Positions 47,581 to 59,722 of a stretch of 64,000 bases of DNA are shown here, one piece after another; positions within the stretch are counted from its first letter, which is position 1; each line of letters opens with the position of its first letter. The position numbers and the translations under genes are program-made. A model generated the notes under the pieces. It had not been told where the DNA came from, did not search any database, and worked only from the letters and a program-made list of their open reading frames with translations. Where the stretch lies: contig JAJAGP010000097.1 in the NCBI GenBank assembly GCA_025084515.1, forward strand, positions 787,996 to 851,995, in the 5' to 3' direction. The DNA is from Ancistrus triradiatus (lineage: Eukaryota > Chordata > Actinopteri > Siluriformes > Loricariidae).

Positions 47581-48319
47581 TAGATGGTAGCGTTTCACTT
47601 GTGTTTTAACTCTGATGCATTTATGTATCTTTTGCACACAGCTTTTTTGTAAAAATACACTTGATATTTACATTACAATAGCATAAAATGCTACAGTATG
47701 TGACTATAGTAATGTCTGATCAATGACTATTTCGATGTTTCACAGTTGTAAAAGTTGTAAAACGGCCGTTAAGCAGCGCATAAATATCGACCAACATAAA
47801 GCCGCTATAGTAGGCTGTAAGTGGGTGTGGCAATGCACTGACCAAACGTATTTATCTGTTTTCCATCACCAATCGCTTTTACAGTGTGCTTAATGCATCT
47901 TGCACTCCCATTTCACCACTCTGTTGAATAATCCATTTCAGTGAAGTAGAGTAATGCATTTTTGATCCACAGAAATGTGACCAATAAATAAATGTAATTC
48001 AAACTGATCCATCCATCATTCATCGTCACCCACAAAATATTTAACTGTGCTGTATTTCTCCCACAAAAGGTACAGTACTGCTCTGGCCCTACAGCCTGAA
48101 CGTATGCATTTTCTACATTTAATAGTATAAAATGTATATACAGTAACCGCAATTAACTTCAGATTTACATTACAACCAGAACACAAGCACAATATTATAA
48201 GCACACACCAGCAGGCACTCTGGCACATGGTCACTACCAAAACGAAGTTCATAAGAGGACAATGACTACATATTTAAACGTTCATTTAGACTGAATGAGG
48301 AATGTTTTTATGTGATTTT
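47581..48319. other. Intronic stretch with dispersed repeat copy 2
   Basis: 47690-47800 carries GTGACTATAGTAATGTCTG, GATGTTTCACAG and CGGCCGTTAAGCAGCGCATA, matching 19379-19490. Nothing else is recognised. Confidence 0.5.
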
Positions 48320-48630
48320 TAATTGTTGTCTTGACATTTTGCAGAACGTCTCAATGATGATGTCCTTCCAGCACTGGCTGTTTGACCTCGTGCTCCCACA
48401 CGCAAACCTGCCCATGTTCCACGCCACAAGCTGTTGCCTCAGCACATGCTGTTCCTACAAAAGTCCCATAACAATGAAGGCCTCTAATTGCTAATGATAT
48501 GCATTTGTTTGATGGATATATCAAACTGCTTAAGTCTGACTTCGGCTTGAATGATTAATGAGAAGCACCTCTTACAAGTCATATTAAATTACAGCAGATG
48601 AATCTCTAAGTTTCTCTAAGCATCTGTAGC
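48320..48630. promoter_or_regulatory. Candidate conserved noncoding element
   Basis: A repeat-free block. The 3' half is rich in homeodomain/POU-like cores (GCTAATGATATGCATTTG, GAATGATTAATGAG). The 5' half is GC-richer (GACCTCGTGCTCCCACACGC). Inferred from composition only. Confidence 0.3.
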
Positions 48631-49563
48631 CTATAAAAACAGACCTAAATATTATGTAAATATATTATAATGTAAATGATGGGTCAAAGCTGTTGTTGTT
48701 TTAGTAGTGGGATGTTGCTGCTGTATCACACAAGAATTTCGAGGTATCATGATTGGTATTCAAGCTTCATCTCTGAATAACTGAAACTGCTCCATTCTCA
48801 CAATCAAATAGTTCTAGAGGTTCAGGTGCAAGATCTTTGTTATGTCAGTCAAGATCACAGGAATGCATGGCAAATTCCAACAGAATCTACTTCAGCATTC
48901 CAGGCCATTATAGGCACTCACATAGCCTATAATATATGTAATATATATGTCACTTTCACTATGTCAGACCTTTCCATAGGCATAATGATAAATGCTATGC
49001 CCTTCCCCCTAGCCTTTTTAGCATTTGGACAAAAATATCCTTTTTGGACCCATGTACACGTGTACATTGCTAGAAATGAAAAGGCAACTTTTTTTTTTTT
49101 TGTTAAAGTACAGCAACAAAAACCTTTTATAACAGTTTTAAAAACATGGTCCACACACAAACTACAAGCATAAAGAGGTGAAAATTATATATTAGGAAGC
49201 TGAAAGTTAAAACACCTATTAATTACCTATACCTATTTTGGTTAGCTCACCTTGTCCCGTACTTTCCAGTACATGAAAAGAAGAGGTGCTCTTTCTTCCT
49301 GAGGGAGGTGCCTGCTTCTGTAACTAAGTGTACATTTTACCATTTAGTTGGTGGGCTGAGGCTAACTTCGTTGGGTTATGACAGCATAAACACTGTCTGT
49401 TTCACTAAATAAGGATTACTGCATTTAATGAAATGCCCTTGTATACAGATGACTGCTAATGTAGGTAGCTAGTGTACATTATATACAGCATATTAACTGT
49501 TTGGGACACTTCAAGCTCACCTGTTTTCTGAAAGAAATTGGTCAAAAGTTGCTTGCCCTAACG

Positions 49564-49607
<44 letters not shown>

Positions 49608-49743
49608 CTTGGCATTTCTGAAATCCCAATTGTGGTTTCATTTTAGCTCAGTCTTTCCCACTAAATCAACCACACAGAATTTAAACGATAGATCGGGACG
49701 CAGGTGCTTTTGAGGCAGGAGTAGGGGGATAAATTAAAAACAC
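48631..49743. other. Intronic stretch with a CT microsatellite
   Basis: (CT)n lies at 49566-49604. No other feature. Confidence 0.6.
49566..49604. repeat. (CT)n microsatellite
   Basis: About 19 units. Confidence 0.95.
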
Positions 49744-50815
49744 GTTTGTGAACCCTTTAGAATTTTCTATATTTCTGCATAAATATGACCTGAAACATCA
49801 TCAGATTGTCCTAAAAGTCCTAAAAGTAGATAAAGAGAACCCAGTTAAACACATGAGACAAAAATATTATACTTGGTCATATATTTGCTGAGGAAAACTA
49901 TCCAATATTACATATTAGTGAGTGGCAAAAGTATGTGAACCTTTGCTATCTGGTGTGACGTTCCTGTGCAACAATAACTGCAACTAAACGTTTCCTGTAA
50001 GTGTTGATCAGTCCTGCACGCCGGCTTGGAGGAATTTTATCCCATTCCTCTGTACTGAACAGCTTCTACTCTGGGATGTTGGTGGGTTTCCTCATATTAA
50101 CTGCTCGCTTCAGCTCCTTCCACAACATTTTGACTGGATTAAGGTCAGGACTTTGACTTGGCCATTGCAAAATATTAACTTTATTTTTCTGTAACCATTC
50201 TTTGGTAGAAGACTTGTGTGCTTTGGTTCATTGTCTTGCTGCATGACCCACCTTCTCTTGAGATTCAGTTCATGGACAGATGTCCTGACATTTTCCTGTA
50301 GAATTCTCTGATATCATTCAGAATTCATTGTTCCATCAATAATGGCAAGTCTTCCTGGCCCAGATGTAGCAAAACAGGCCCAAACCATGATACTACCACC
50401 ACCATTTTTCACAGATACGATAAGGTACTTATGCTGGAATGCAGTGTTTTCCTTTCTCCAAACATAACACTTTTCTTTTAAACCAAAAAGTTCTATTTTG
50501 GTCTCATCCATCCACAAAACATTATTCCAATAGCCTTCTGGCTTGTCCATGGGATCTTTAGCAAAGTGCAGACAAGCAGCAATGTTCTTTTTGGAGAGCA
50601 GTGCCTTTCTCCTTGAAACCCTGCCATGCACACCATTGATGTTCAGTGTTCTTCTGATGGTGGATTCATGAACCTTAACATTAGCCAATGTGAGAGAGGC
50701 CTTCAGTTGCTTAGAAGTTACCCTGGGGTCCTTTGTGACCTTGCCAACTACACGCCTCTTTTTCTGAGGTCCTCAGAAATCTCCTTTGTTCATGCCATGA
50801 TACACTTCCACAAAT
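49744..50815 (-). mobile_element. Tc1-like element, family A copy 4, both termini truncated
   Basis: It begins inside the left inverted repeat (GTTTGTGAACCCTTTAGAAT, lacking the first ~15 bp) and stops just past the transposase start region, without the right inverted repeat. Confidence 0.85.
49950..50798 (-). pseudogene. Tc1-like transposase, family A, premature stop
   Basis: The start region at 50798 reads M-A-stop-TKEISEDL: the CGA codon of the usual MARTKE has become TGA, a CpG-type transition. The 124-codon open part (50314-50688) has MANVKVHESTIRRTLNINGV and WMDETKIELFG, so the first catalytic Asp is kept. Downstream, frameshifts break the DND and NPIE region. A segment between the helix-turn-helix and 50760 is shortened. 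Confidence 0.85.
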
Positions 50816-51458
50816 TTCCTTTCGCTCAAACTGATGTTAAAGGTGGAAACACATGCAAGTTAAAAATAAAAAAAGGCTGCCACAGCCTGAATCACAGAGG
50901 GCAGAGGACAATGATGGCTCAGAAGTTGAGATGGCTACCTGGACCGAATTCTGACAAAATAGGAAATGGAGATGCCAAGCTATTGAATGTGAAAGTGTAT
51001 GTTTGATCACCACAGGCTTCGTCTTGCTGAAACCCCAACACAACCTATCTGAAGTTAATCTACTTCAAACATCACAAACCTTGTGAAATCAGTGACTATG
51101 TTAACCTGTTTACAGCAATAATTTTTAAAATGCTTTTAATCATTACTTGACTATGTAGCACTGTTAGGTTATATTAACTGTTGGCAGTAGTAAATGATTT
51201 TAGATACTACCTTATATGGCTGGCTTAAGAGTCCAGTGATAACTACACTCTTTGACTACAAGGTGACATGTTTCTAATAAAGGTACACAACTGAATGAAC
51301 ACTTTTCAGCATTTGAATATTGGATTATATTAAAAAATAATAAATGGATTCTGTTGATTCTTATAGTGCTTTTTAAACATTTTTTGTGTTAAACAATTTC
51401 TTTGTCTTAAATACGAGTAAGCAAACAATGCAATTATTCGTGGCTAATGTAATATATA
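50816..51458. other. Intronic spacer
   Basis: No feature recognised. Confidence 0.5.
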
Positions 51459-52294
51459 CACTCATCGGCCACTTCTTTATGTAAACCTGTTCAACCTGCT
51501 CGTTAACACAAATATCTGATCAGCCAATCACATGGCAGCAACTCAATACATACGTATGTAGACATAGTCAAGACGACCTGTTTAAGTTCAAACCGAGCAT
51601 CAGAATGGGGAAAGAAGTTAAATAAAGTGACTTTGAACGTGGCATGGTTGTTGGTGCTAGAGGGGCTGGTCTGAGTATTTCGGATACTGCTGATATACTG
51701 GGATTTTCACACACAGCCATCTCTAGAGTTTACAGAGAATGATCTGAAAAAGAGAAAATATCCAGTGAGCAGAAGTTCTCTGGGTGAAAAAGCCTTGTTG
51801 ATGCGAGAGGTCAGAGGAGAATGACCAGACTGGTTCAAGCTGATGGAAAGGCAGTAACTAAACCAACCACTCGTTACAACTGAGGTATACAGAAGTGCAT
51901 TTCTGAACACACAACATGCCGAATCCAAATTGGACAGATGGGAATATTTGTGTGTGTGTCGATCAGCCAAAATATTGAAAATCAGGGAAACCTTGGTCCA
52001 GGCATTCATGTGGATGTTACTTAGTGGTATTCCCTAATGCCAGTTGTGTTTTTTCAGGGGTTTGAGGAGCATGACAGCAGGTTCAAGGTGTTGACCTGGC
52101 TTCCAAATTCCCCAGATCTCAATCTATGGGATGTGCTGAACAAAACTAGTCTGATCAATGGAGGACCCACATCACAACTTACATGACTTAAAGGATCTGC
52201 TGCTAACATCTTGGTGCCAAATAACACAAGCCTTGGTAGCATGAGGGTTATTACACAATAAGGCAGGTGGTTTTAATGTTATGGTTGATTGGTG
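51459..52294 (+). mobile_element. Tc1-like element, family C, internally deleted
   Basis: TA flanks are present (51457-51458, 52295-52296). The left terminus CACTCATCGGCCACTTCTTT and the right terminus GTTATGGTTGATTGGTG are short inverted repeats. At 836 bp it is about half the usual length. Confidence 0.85.
51606..52230 (+). pseudogene. Tc1-like transposase, family C, deleted
   Basis: From ATG at 51606 it reads MGKEVK-stop-SDFERGMVVGARGAGLSISD, then TADILGFSHTAISRVYRE, a paired helix-turn-helix. A large internal deletion removes the first-Asp region. The C-terminal part keeps a LPNSPDLNLWDVLNKT-type remnant of the NPIEHLWDV block, with the PIE lost. It is inactive. Confidence 0.82.
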
Positions 52295-52974
52295 TATATA
52301 CTGTATATATTTTATATTCAATGTGATAGCATATTTTACTGGTAACACAATGACTGCTTAAGGCAGAGTTAATAAGTAATTATGTATTTAATGAAGCCAT
52401 GTTGAAAAATTTGTAGTATTGTTCCACATTGCCTTCAAATTGTTCATTAAGACTCGAATTGTTAAATATTGTTAAATACTCTTTTTTTTCTTTTTTCTTT
52501 TAAAGGTCACATCTGTGGTTTTAAATAGTACAGTTCAAGAAAATTGCTGGGGCACATTCCCACGGGTTGGCTCTCTAAAAGTTTCTGAATAACTGAGTTT
52601 AACCTTCATTTGTCTTCCGGAGATGGTTGTTTTTGATAGAATAATACATTGCGTACTTCAGAGAGAGAGAGCTTGGGTCAAAGCGGGAGGTGTCCAATTG
52701 CGCCGTACTCTAACACATTGCATGCCTCTCCTCGTATTACCACTGATCAATGCATCAGATCGATGCCTTGGAAGACAAGAAGGCCTTTTTAAAAAAATCT
52801 TTTTTACAAGCTCCCCCAACCGCTTTCATCCACCACAGGAAAAGATGCAGCTCTAATCCAGGACAGGATCTCAGAGGGTTTGGTTTTGGGGGCAGGGAGA
52901 GGAGACACAAGCCTACCCTGGGGCATGGTGGTGAGTGTTTAAAAAGGTAAATAGTTCCTGCAGAGAAATCAGCA
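52295..52974. other. Intronic spacer
   Basis: No feature recognised. Confidence 0.5.
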
Positions 52975-53185
52975 AAAGTAGTCGGATTTCTGTAGTTTAT
53001 TCAATTATGGATTGTGTCAAGTGGTCATGTTTACAGCATACTCTGATCTAGAGATCAGATTAAGAAAGCCCATAAAGAGAGATGGATTTTATCCCAGTAA
53101 TCGGTGTACTAACAGCATGTATACCAGTTACCGGATTTGGTGGTCTGCAGAAAACGAAAAACATGGTTGTCAGGTCCACGTATTC
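52975..53185. mobile_element. MITE, 'GTTTACATGCA' family, fragment 1
   Basis: GTTTACAGCATACTCTGATC, CCCAGTAATCGG and GCATGTATACCAGTTACC match the reverse complement of 56945-57080. Confidence 0.65.
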
Positions 53186-54187
53186 TTAGAGATTTCACTT
53201 CTTTAGGGCTTATGTACTCTACATAGACTAGTGTGGGATTCTTTCGTGGGATCTGGCAACCCTGAAATTAAACCCAGTAACCCACTAAAATTAAAGTAGA
53301 AAAGGTAACTGAAGCAGATATAGATGTCATGATACAAGGCAGGTCCTTGATGTAAAACTGATGTCACCATGGTGTGAATCGTTCAACTCAACCATCACTC
53401 AAGTTATAGTGTTTCTCTGAGCTCTCATCTCTCTTCATGTTCATTTAAATGAAAATGCCCTTAGAGAACGGGTTGAACATGTTTTCATTCCATCTGCTTT
53501 TGGTGTTCACCTATTCAGCGTATTCATCACCGGCTCCTGTGAGCTGAGCCCTGTCTAATTTAATCTTTAAACCAGTGCCATACACCTGGGATTAAAACCT
53601 AGCCAGTTCCACTCTTCAGCACCTGCACAATGCTGGCCCTGGTGCAGGTAGCTGGGTAAGCCTCCATCCAGAGACTCATCTCAGGAGAGCCTGTCCATTT
53701 TGTACAACAGAGCCTGCTATACAATAAACATGAGTCCACAGTAATGAACATTAACTTCAGCTACTAAATCTGAATAGCATTAATGACCTGGTCTTCTCCA
53801 GAGTTCCACTGCCTTTTTCTTTTACAAGTGTCTTTATATGTGTAGATTTTGTGTTATGGCTGTTATGTATTCAAAGAATTCTTTATAGAAATGCATAAAA
53901 GGCCTCCATAAGCAGTTGCCAAAAGGTACACACAGAGCACACAATCATTTAGAATTCCACTGTATGGTAAGGCATTGAAATTTCTTTTCACAGAAACTGG
54001 ATTGAAATCTGATGAAACTGGAGTGCAGAATATCCTAATTAGTGTAGCTTTAAATCTGTACCACTCAGGGATTTAATTATGCCATAGTGTGTAATATGTT
54101 TAATAAGCAGCCATGTTGCATATGATCAGATGAACAGTTCAAACCTCATCTTAATGGATCTTGTGTGCTTTTGGGGGAAGATAACAA

Positions 54188-54234
<47 letters not shown>

Positions 54235-54618
54235 CAGACATTTCCTAAAAGTATAGGCTGCAGGGTGTTTTAGTATAACACGTTGTCTGAGTCCAGTCAT
54301 AGCAGCCAACACTTGCCTGTATTAATTGTATGTTTTAGATTTTTCTATTTTGTCACAGCTAAGGTTTTCTCAACATACTCTTGCTTGCAGATCATGGATG
54401 TGCATGGCATACTACACATTGGACCCGTGCATCACTGATAGTGCCAAGAGCAAGAATAATCACCCAAGTATAATATAAATATCTACTTAGAAATGAACAT
54501 CACACATATTAACAGAAACACTGTTCACACAGGTGATGATTCATTCATCAGTAAAACTAGCAATGACAGTTCTCTATACAATACATGGGCATGCCCATAC
54601 ATTTTTATTGCACATATA
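53186..54618. other. Intronic stretch with an AAT microsatellite
   Basis: (AAT)n lies at 54189-54232. No exon or other repeat is recognised. Confidence 0.5.
54189..54232. repeat. (AAT)n microsatellite
   Basis: About 14 units. Confidence 0.95.
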
Positions 54619-55630
54619 CAACCCCAAATAAAAAACCTATTGAAAATGTAAAAAAAAAAAAAAAAAAAAAAACCCTTCTTATTCTTTTACTTTTATTTAA
54701 CCGCAGACAGAATCTAAACAACATCTTTCTGGTCATTCATTCCTGCAACACATTCCAATAAAAGACGGTAAGTAATGAGGTAAAACGACTAAATAATACT
54801 CTTATTTCAAATAGGTGATGTCAACAAGTGATTCTAATCATGATCTGATACAAAAGCAGTATCCACGAAAGGCTGGGTCTTTGAGAAGCAAAGGTGGGCA
54901 GAGGATCTCCAGTTTGTCAACAAATGTGTGAGAAAAGTATTGGAATATTTAAAAACAATGTTCCTCAAAGAAACACTGGAAGAGATTTGCATATTTCTTC
55001 CTCTACAGTGAATAATATCATTAAACGATTCAAGGACTCTGGAGCAATTTCAGTGCGTAAAGGGAAAGAGCACAAGCTTAAACTGAAGAGGCGTGATCTC
55101 TGATTCCTCAGATGGCACTGCATCAAGAAACATCATTCATCAATAGCTTACAGAACCACATGGGCAAGGGATTACTTTATCAAACCTTTATCAAGCACTA
55201 CAATATGGAGTTACATTCACAAATACAACTTACAACGTTACTGTACAAAGAAAGAAGCCTTATGTTAACCACGTACAGGAGTGGCATCTGAGATGGACCA
55301 TCGCACAGTGGAAATGTGCATTTTGGTCAGAAGAATCAGTATTTCAGATCTTTTTTAGGAAGAAATTCACACCATACGTTCCGGACCAAAGACGAAAAGG
55401 AACATCAATATTTTTATCAGCAACAAGTCCAAAAGCCAGGGTCTGTCAGGGTATGGGTCGTGTCAGTGCAAGAATGGATGTTTATAAATAAATCAGATGA
55501 CCAGATAAAACATGAAATATCTTGGGTTTGTACTGTCTGCAATGAAATAAAAGTCAAAGTAAATGTAAGAAACACTGCTTTTTAAATTTGGATTTTCCAT
55601 ACCACCCCAACTTTTTCTGATCTGGGATTG
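54619..55630 (+). mobile_element. Tc1-like element, family D copy 1
   Basis: The left end CAACCCCAAATAAAAAACCT and the right end AACTTTTTCTGATCTGGGAT, which is an inverted CAACCCCAAATCAGAAAAA-type terminus, delimit about 1 kb. A 23-base A run lies at 54650-54672 just inside the left end. Confidence 0.82.
54894..55470 (+). pseudogene. Tc1-like transposase, family D, decayed
   Basis: MGRGSPVCQQMCEKSIGIFK opens it, followed by RNTGRDLHISSSTVNNIIKR (helix-turn-helix) and FKDSGAISVRKGK. After frame changes, TIAQWKCAFWSEESVFQIFF marks the first catalytic region, where the expected WSDES reads WSEES, so the Asp is Glu. The C-terminal catalytic blocks are deleted. Confidence 0.78.
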
Positions 55631-55669
55631 AAATACTGTATGATGCTTATTGACTCAGTGAGAAAATGA

Positions 55670-56095
55670 AGAATTTGATTATTTACTATTAAAATTTGAC
55701 GTTTATGCCACATGCTTCTGTGAGATTATTGGCTGGTTGCAAAGTAGAAATTCGATTATTGCCTGGGTCATGTAAACCCGGAGTTTTCTCATTATCTGAT
55801 TCCTCATGTACACTCATTGATCAGATTACTGACAAAATCTGATTTTCTGCAGTTATTTACATTTACAGCATTTTTAGCAGACGCCCTTATCCAGAGCGAC
55901 TTACAATTAATAGTCTTACAATCCAAGCAATTGTGGGTTAAGGGTCTTGCTCAAGGACCCAACAGTGGCAGCTTGGCTGAGGTGGGATTTGAACCCTGGA
56001 CCTTCTGGTTCATAGTCCTGCACCTTAACCACTAGGCCACCACAGTTCCAGTTATGGGATTATTAACTGCATGTAATCACACTGAGTGTAAAACT
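55670..56095. mobile_element. MITE, 'GTTTACATGCA' family, copy 2, split by a SINE
   Basis: CTGTGAGATTATTGGCTGGT and TTGCAAAGTAGAAATTCG (55710-55760) are the reverse complement of sequence at 56650-56690. The copy is interrupted at 55855-56045 by a SINE and resumes with GGGATTATTAACTGCATGTA. Confidence 0.65.
55855..56045 (-). repeat. tRNA-derived SINE, well preserved
   Basis: On plus it reads TTATCCAGAGCGACTTACAA (tail complement), AAGGACCCAACAGTGGCAGC, GGGATTTGAACCCTGGACC (B-box complement) and CCTTAACCACTAGGCCACCA (head complement). Confidence 0.9.
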
Positions 56096-56506
56096 GTTGG
56101 TGCTGACCACATTTCTGATCCAATCAACCTGTTAATACAGCGTTGTATGTAGAAAAGTACAGTGGAGGCAAAACCATCTGTCTTCTTGGGCAAATAAGTC
56201 ATGGTGTATGTGCTCAAAACCATCCTGAAATGACATGGATGCCTCAAGCCAAATTTTTAATAGTTTTAAGGTTTTGTCGTCCTACTGAGAGATCTGTATG
56301 CTTGGTTGAGAAAAAGGGAGAGGAGGACAGACTGGCCTAGATGGCCTAGATTTATTCCTAATGTAACTATAAACATGGTCTAAAATGTTTTGGCCTCTCT
56401 TGGGACATATTACACGTGGCTTAAAATTTAGGAAGGACAGTTTTCAGGCCTAATGCTATCTTGACGCTTGTACTAGGTGGAATGTAAACAGCTGCAACAG
56501 TGACAA
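56096..56506. other. Intronic spacer
   Basis: No feature recognised. Confidence 0.5.
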
Positions 56507-56507
56507 T

Positions 56508-57115
56508 GGGTGCGTTTACATGCACTTAACAATCCGATAACTGAAGAAAATCATATTTTGTTAGTAATGCGGTCAACGAGTTTACATGCACTTGAGTAAT
56601 CAGATAATAGGGAAGCTCTGGATGTACGTGACTGGGGCAGTATTCGGATTTCTACTTTGCAACCAGCCAATAATCTCACAGATTATTGTAAACTTCTAAC
56701 TTTAATACTAAATAATCAGACTATTAATTTTCTTGTCTATATACTGTGTTTCAGAATCTCCCCAAAGAGTTTGATAGTCATTTCGCTGCCTTGAATTCGT
56801 GCCATGTTTAACTCTGGGATTGCCAGATCCAGTAAGAAAAAAAAGGAAGTCAATGGAACAAGATGACAAATAAAGCCAAGTCTTTAGAAATAACCAGACC
56901 TGGCAACCATTGGGGAATGCTCGTGCACATGCGTAGACTGAAAATACTGATGATAATCGAGTAACTGGTATACATGCAATGAGTAATCCAATTACTGTTG
57001 TAAAATCCAGCTTTCTTTATCTGATTTATTACAGTAATCTGGTATCTAGATCGGACTATGCTGTGTACATGAACACTTGAATAATCAGATAGCTGCAGAA
57101 ATCCAACTATGATCC
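56508..57115. mobile_element. MITE, 'GTTTACATGCA' family, copy 3, fullest
   Basis: It starts GGGTGCGTTTACATGCACTT, with a second internal GTTTACATGCACTTGAGTAA. It ends in GTGTACATGAACACTTGAAT, an inverted form of the start. It contains repeated TAATC and GATTA phrases. No coding is seen and the superfamily is not determined. Confidence 0.65.
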
Positions 57116-59486
57116 AACAACTATTGATAAACTCCTTCAGCAGATAAAAGGGCAGTCACGTTAATGTTATATACTTTAAGTCTGTCTGTCAATTATGGGA
57201 GTATTGGGTCACCAGGTTTTTTTGGAGTAAACACAGTCTGCTCCCAACCCAGCCAAAAAAGTCTGCTCTTTCTGGAGTCTTTTCTGTCACCATGGTGTGC
57301 TGTGCAAACTGCTAGCACAATAGCTCCATCAGGGATCTTAGAAGGAAGCCTATGCTGGTACCATAACCGAGTGCATCTGAACTGATTTCAGTGCTGCGAT
57401 GATCAGTTCTAGCTCTTCCGTGTTATTACTGAGCGATGGTGATATAAATGCTAGAGCAAGTGTGTGGGAAGCATTCAGTAGCATAGCTTTTATCACAGCC
57501 TGGCAGCCTCACTTCTGATTCCCTGTTCTCATCCTCCACCTACCGATCGGTAGAGTAAGCCCATGGAGAACCCGCTTCATGCATGTGAAATCTAGGTCAT
57601 TGGTTAATGTTCCTAATTTTAGCAGATCATGATATATTGTATATATTGTATATAGGGGTTGGTTTTGTTGTGATGATGCTATCAAAGAAACAAAATATAG
57701 ACAGCAAAGCCACAGCATCTTCCTAATTAAGCTCAATCTATTTACAATTCACAAGTTAAATGCCTCGCTGATATGACTAAATGAATAATCCTACACATTT
57801 TATTTGAAAGTGGTAAAAGTATATAAAATATATTAAATATATTATATCAATATGAGCAATATGAGCAATATAGGTTCCGTTATGTTACCATACTGTATAT
57901 CATGTATACGCATTCCCAGTTTTATACGCTGCATGATGGGTTTGGCTATTTCAGACACACCCATTGCTAAAGGTGTATAACATCAAAATGCCAGGAATTA
58001 GACAAACACTGATTTAAGATCGGTTTATAGTGAGGAGATAAGTGTCTCACTGATGATAAATTGGTTCCTGATAAGGCTGTGTAAACTTCTTTTCATTTAC
58101 AAACCCAAAAACTCATGAAATTCATTCAGCGGACCCCAAAGTGAATTTCACATTATCTCAAATTATTCAAAATTCACACATTACATGGCTTACAACTGTG
58201 ACTAATGGGAAGCTCCAACACATTTGTTAGAAAGTATTAAACCTTTTCTGTAGTGGTTCACCTTGAATGAGAACAATCTATCATAACCTCTATTAAAATG
58301 AGACAATTTGATACATTACATTTGATTTATTCATCTTCTGTTTCTACCTGGATGACATTAAGGACTGATCATTTACATCTAGAATACTTAATCCTGTTCC
58401 TCCTGGTTATTATTGATTTTCTTCTTTTTTTTCCCTTGTTTAAGGTTGTAATATCTAAATAACCTTGACACACAGTAACCAGTTGAGGTTTCGGTTGCTA
58501 TTATTGATCTAGGGTGTTTATGTACTGTTTGTAGAAGAGTCTGTATGACGAATACCCCTATACACAGTTATTAATGGACACAGTAAGCCTTTACGTAATC
58601 AGCTCTCCTGAGCTTAAAGCAATTTATAAATGTGACAAGACAGTGTAACAAGTAATTGCACCTCGAACTAGGCTCTAAACAGATTTTTGGAGGACTATAA
58701 TACATTTTTAGTAGAAGCTCGAATCCTAATTAACATGTGGTGTATCTAATCTCGTAAAATAAATTGTCTTATCTTATTTATTTGTTGTTTTGCAGTAGAA
58801 GTAATTAGTGTCAGTACTAAGCACCAAAAGTTAATGAACAGGAGATAAGAAGGTGTTTAATTTGCAAAACAATGCTTTCTCTCACAGCATTAACATAAAA
58901 AACCTATTTTTCAGTTTATCCTTAGCTCAGGAGAGAATCTGATTAAAAAAGTCACTACAGTAATAGAAAATTATCCAGTGACAAAATAGCACATTTCTAC
59001 ACTTTTGGTCAGAGGAAAGCTAAGAATTCTGACATTGTTAATTAAGGTTGTAAAACACGGAAATAAAATAGCTTTACTGAGAGCCGGATCTGTGTGATAG
59101 CCAGACCTTGGGATCTCTCTCTCTTCCTTTCTCTCTTCCTCTGTGCTGTGTGTCCTAAATCAATATCTATCAACGATCTGAAATTAAACCCAGATTAAAT
59201 CCCAATTTCATCACGCCGAGTCACGTCTGGAGAAATTCATTTAATTATATCAGTCTGAGGAAGGAGAATAGAAGTTGTTCTTCACCTTAAACCATCTCAC
59301 TGAAATGTCAAGCGAGCCAAAAACAATCTCCAGCCAGTTTTGATATGATTTCTGTAATCTCAACAGTGAGTGATGAAAACTGTGCCTGTCAGAGATGATA
59401 TTGCTGGTGCTAGGAGTAAACGACGGCGCCACTTTACAAATCTCCAGAACCACCTGAGAGAAGATTGCCTTTGAAAAGTGGTTTAC
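57116..59486. other. Intron just downstream of the Ig1 exon
   Basis: It lies on the 3' side of the donor at 59486 on the minus strand. No repeat family or further exon is recognised. Confidence 0.5.
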
Positions 59487-59722
59487 CTTGGACGATGAGA
59501 TGAACTTTGGTGGACTCGGGTTTCTTGTTTGTTAGGATAGAGCACACGTACGGACCCTCATCATGCAAGTTCACATCCAGGATCTTTATGCTGTACTCTG
59601 TTACTGCTGTGTTATTCAGAAGAACCACTCGTGGGTCTAGAGACCACTTCTCATTCCCTGTAAAGAGAATGGTGGTCCGGTTCAGCCAAGCTACCCTGGA
59701 TACCTTGTTGTCCACATTGCAT
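59487..59722 (-). CDS. iglon5: IgLON-family (IGLON5-like) exon: Ig domain 1
   Basis: This 236-bp minus-strand exon encodes most of the first immunoglobulin domain of a GPI-anchored cell-adhesion protein. It reads (R)[19 protein letters not shown], then [19 protein letters not shown], then [19 protein letters not shown] and [11 protein letters not shown]. Family hallmarks are VAWLNR (core Trp), KWSLDPRV, DEGPYxCS and HLIVQ. The two domain cysteines are the second residue of the exon and that of YVCS. NRT and NNT are N-glycosylation sequons. The acceptor TTTTAACAG lies at 59723-59724 and the donor CAAG/GTAAAC at 59486. It enters in phase 2, as the leading A completes the Arg codon, and leaves in phase 1. 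Starting at the Arg-Cys and this length match the IgLON exon plan. The paralogue call rests mainly on the next exon. Confidence 0.93.
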
